A stretch of 64,000 nt of DNA. Source: Rhizobium sp. BK316. GTDB taxonomy: Bacteria; Pseudomonadota; Alphaproteobacteria; Rhizobiales; Rhizobiaceae. Within the stretch, counting starts at the first letter, position 1; each line of letters starts with the position of its first letter. Below the pieces are notes generated by a model. The model was given only the letters and a program-made list of their open reading frames with translations. It was not told the DNA's origin and searched no databases. Below, piece after piece: positions 62,985 to 64,000 of this stretch. A program made the translations under genes and the position numbers. The DNA lies in contig NZ_JACHZR010000004.1 of NCBI RefSeq assembly GCF_014193695.1, forward strand, positions 248,001-312,000. Reading direction: 5' to 3'.

Positions 62985-63806
62985 GTGACAGACATGATGG
63001 AACCTCGGCGCTTCCGCACCCTCTTCATTTCCGATGTGCATCTCGGCTCGAAGGCCGCCAAGGCGGATTTCCTGCTGGATTTCCTTAGATATCACGAGGC
63101 AGACACGATCTACCTCGTCGGCGATATCGTCGATGGCTGGCGCCTGAAGCGCAGCTGGTATTGGCCGCAGGTCTGCAACGACGTGGTCCAGAAGCTCTTG
63201 CGCAAGGCGCGCAAGGGTACACGTGTCGTCTATATCCCGGGCAATCACGACGAATTCCTGCGCGCCTTTCCGGGCATGCATTTCGGCGGCATCGAGGTCG
63301 TCGAGCGCATCATCCATGACGGCGCCGACGGCAAGAAGTACCTGATCCTGCATGGCGACGAATTCGACGTCGTCGTGCGCAACGCCCGGCTGCTCGCATA
63401 TCTCGGCGACTGGGCCTACGACACGGCGATTCGCATCAACATCGTGCTCGCAGCGGTCCGCCGCCGCCTTGGCATGCCCTACTGGTCCTTCTCGGCCTGG
63501 GCGAAGCTGCAGGTCAAACATGCCGTCAATTTCATCGGTGAGTTCCAGCGCGTGGTTGCCGAGGAAGCCCGCAAGAACGGCGCCGACGGCGTCATCTGCG
63601 GCCATATCCATCACGCCGTGATCGAGGATATGGACGGCATCCGCTACATCAATACCGGCGACTGGGTCGAAAGCTGCACGGCGATCGTCGAGCATGAGGA
63701 CGGCACGTTCGAACTCATCACGTGGCGCGCATTGGCCAGCAACGTGCCGGCGCTGACCTCAATCGAATTGCTTGAAGAGGGCGATTTCGCCCCGCAGGCC
63801 GCCTGA
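62985..63806 (+). CDS. LpxH-like UDP-2,3-diacylglucosamine pyrophosphatase/metallophosphoesterase
   Basis: A 273-residue calcineurin-like phosphoesterase. Motifs are FISDVHLGSKAAKADFLLDF, VGDIVDGWRLKRSWYWPQ, YIPGNHDEFLR, LHGDEFDVV and GHIHHAVIE, with the metal ligands Asp, His, Asp, Asn, His and His in the usual order. The motif forms resemble the LpxH/LpxI-free diacylglucosamine pyrophosphatase group of alphaproteobacteria, a step of lipid A synthesis; other phosphoesterases are possible. The start is uncertain: GTG 62985 has AAAGG nearby, ATG 62994 and 62997 are plausible, and TTG 62940 lacks a site. Confidence 0.8.
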   Translation: MTDMMEPRRFRTLFISDVHLGSKAAKADFLLDFLRYHEADTIYLVGDIVDGWRLKRSWYWPQVCNDVVQKLLRKARKGTRVVYIPGNHDEFLRAFPGMHFGGIEVVERIIHDGADGKKYLILHGDEFDVVVRNARLLAYLGDWAYDTAIRINIVLAAVRRRLGMPYWSFSAWAKLQVKHAVNFIGEFQRVVAEEARKNGADGVICGHIHHAVIEDMDGIRYINTGDWVESCTAIVEHEDGTFELITWRALASNVPALTSIELLEEGDFAPQAA

Positions 63807-64000
63807 ATATTGTGGGCGTACCGCTCCGGCCTGGCCGGTGCACCAGGAATTTAGCCGTTGCCGCCTGGCGACAGGCCCTATTTATTTTTTAAATCGTTTC
63901 GACTTATCTCCGAAACGTTACAGCAGGGCTATTTCTCGCCATAGTCGTGTTTGATTGGATGTGTTAGGCAACGCAGAGTTTCCTTCAGGTCCACCATGAT
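63807..64000. other. End of window, no gene seen
   Basis: The last 194 bp after the phosphoesterase stop hold no supported gene. The sequence turns AT-rich (about 63880-63960), as a promoter region would. A gene may begin at or beyond the end. Confidence 0.4.

Noticed and set aside
61112..63061. A 650-codon in-frame upstream extension of the malic enzyme frame on the minus strand
   Set aside because: It is antisense to the FAD oxidase and phosphoesterase genes, has no family resemblance, and a strong ribosome site with the normal malic enzyme N-terminus occurs at 61111.

Overview
The window looks like chromosomal DNA of a Rhizobiaceae member (Rhizobium/Agrobacterium/Sinorhizobium type alphaproteobacterium). 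The evidence is high GC with GC-rich third positions, several LysR regulators, a class II DAHP synthase, RpiA, a glutathione reductase, a malic enzyme fused to a phosphotransacetylase-like domain, a rhizobial-style cobalamin riboswitch before bluB, and intergenic inverted-repeat elements of the RIME kind. I see no rRNA, tRNA, insertion sequence, prophage or CRISPR array. The genus is an inference; no species can be named from sequence alone.

Layout. 1-3.1 kb: end of a ThDP-enzyme gene, its LysR neighbour, a divergent TauE/SafE exporter and a VOC-protein remnant. 3.1-7.9 kb: a four-gene operon (PrpF/GalD-type isomerase, then an SsuA/NrtA-type binding protein, ATPase and permease) with a divergent LysR gene. 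8-13.7 kb: LysR/MFS efflux pair, a ClC chloride channel and two tandem MarR-like paralogues. 13.8-18.9 kb: an OmpA-like protein with a Cys-rich secreted partner, LysE exporter, DUF1254 protein, DMT-transporter remnant and chromate transporter. 19-24.1 kb: polyphosphate-glucokinase-like ROK protein divergent from a GH15 glucoamylase, a diguanylate cyclase and a small membrane protein. 24.1-36.7 kb: core metabolism and envelope genes (class I and class II fumarases side by side, L,D-transpeptidase, Gph, RpiA, DUF2059 protein, Gor, a vWA TadG-like protein, class II DAHP synthase). 37-39.5 kb: HIT and Nudix genes, including a Nudix gene interrupted by one in-frame TGA. 39.5-51.4 kb: TadE/TadG-like genes, GFA protein, two proteins with Tat-like leaders, a GATase, an ArsR-MFS pair, a DJ-1-like protein and a large winged-helix/ATPase/TPR regulator. 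51.5-64 kb: NadE, a TolB-like propeller, class I DAHP synthase with an attenuator, a B12 riboswitch with bluB, a DUF2865 protein, RNase HI, malic enzyme, a covalent-FAD oxidase and an LpxH-like phosphoesterase.

How genes work together. The upper operon couples uptake of an organic acid or sulfonate-like solute to an isomerase. Glucoamylase and polyphosphate-type glucokinase form a plausible glucan-to-glucose-6-phosphate pair. Two fumarases and the malic enzyme serve C4-dicarboxylate metabolism. Two unrelated DAHP synthases feed the shikimate pathway, and one is preceded by a Tyr/Phe-rich leader peptide.

The most notable find is that leader region (minus strand, 55932 to 55766). It has a sigma-70-like promoter placed so that transcription would start at the A of the leader ATG, a 24-codon ORF with Tyr and Phe clustered at codons 7-17, a hairpin inside the ORF and a terminator just before class I aroG. 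The second is the Nudix gene at 38390-38779, with a perfect Nudix box and a single TGA where the family normally has Trp. Start codons were chosen by Shine-Dalgarno spacing, family N-termini and overlap; uncertain ones are flagged.
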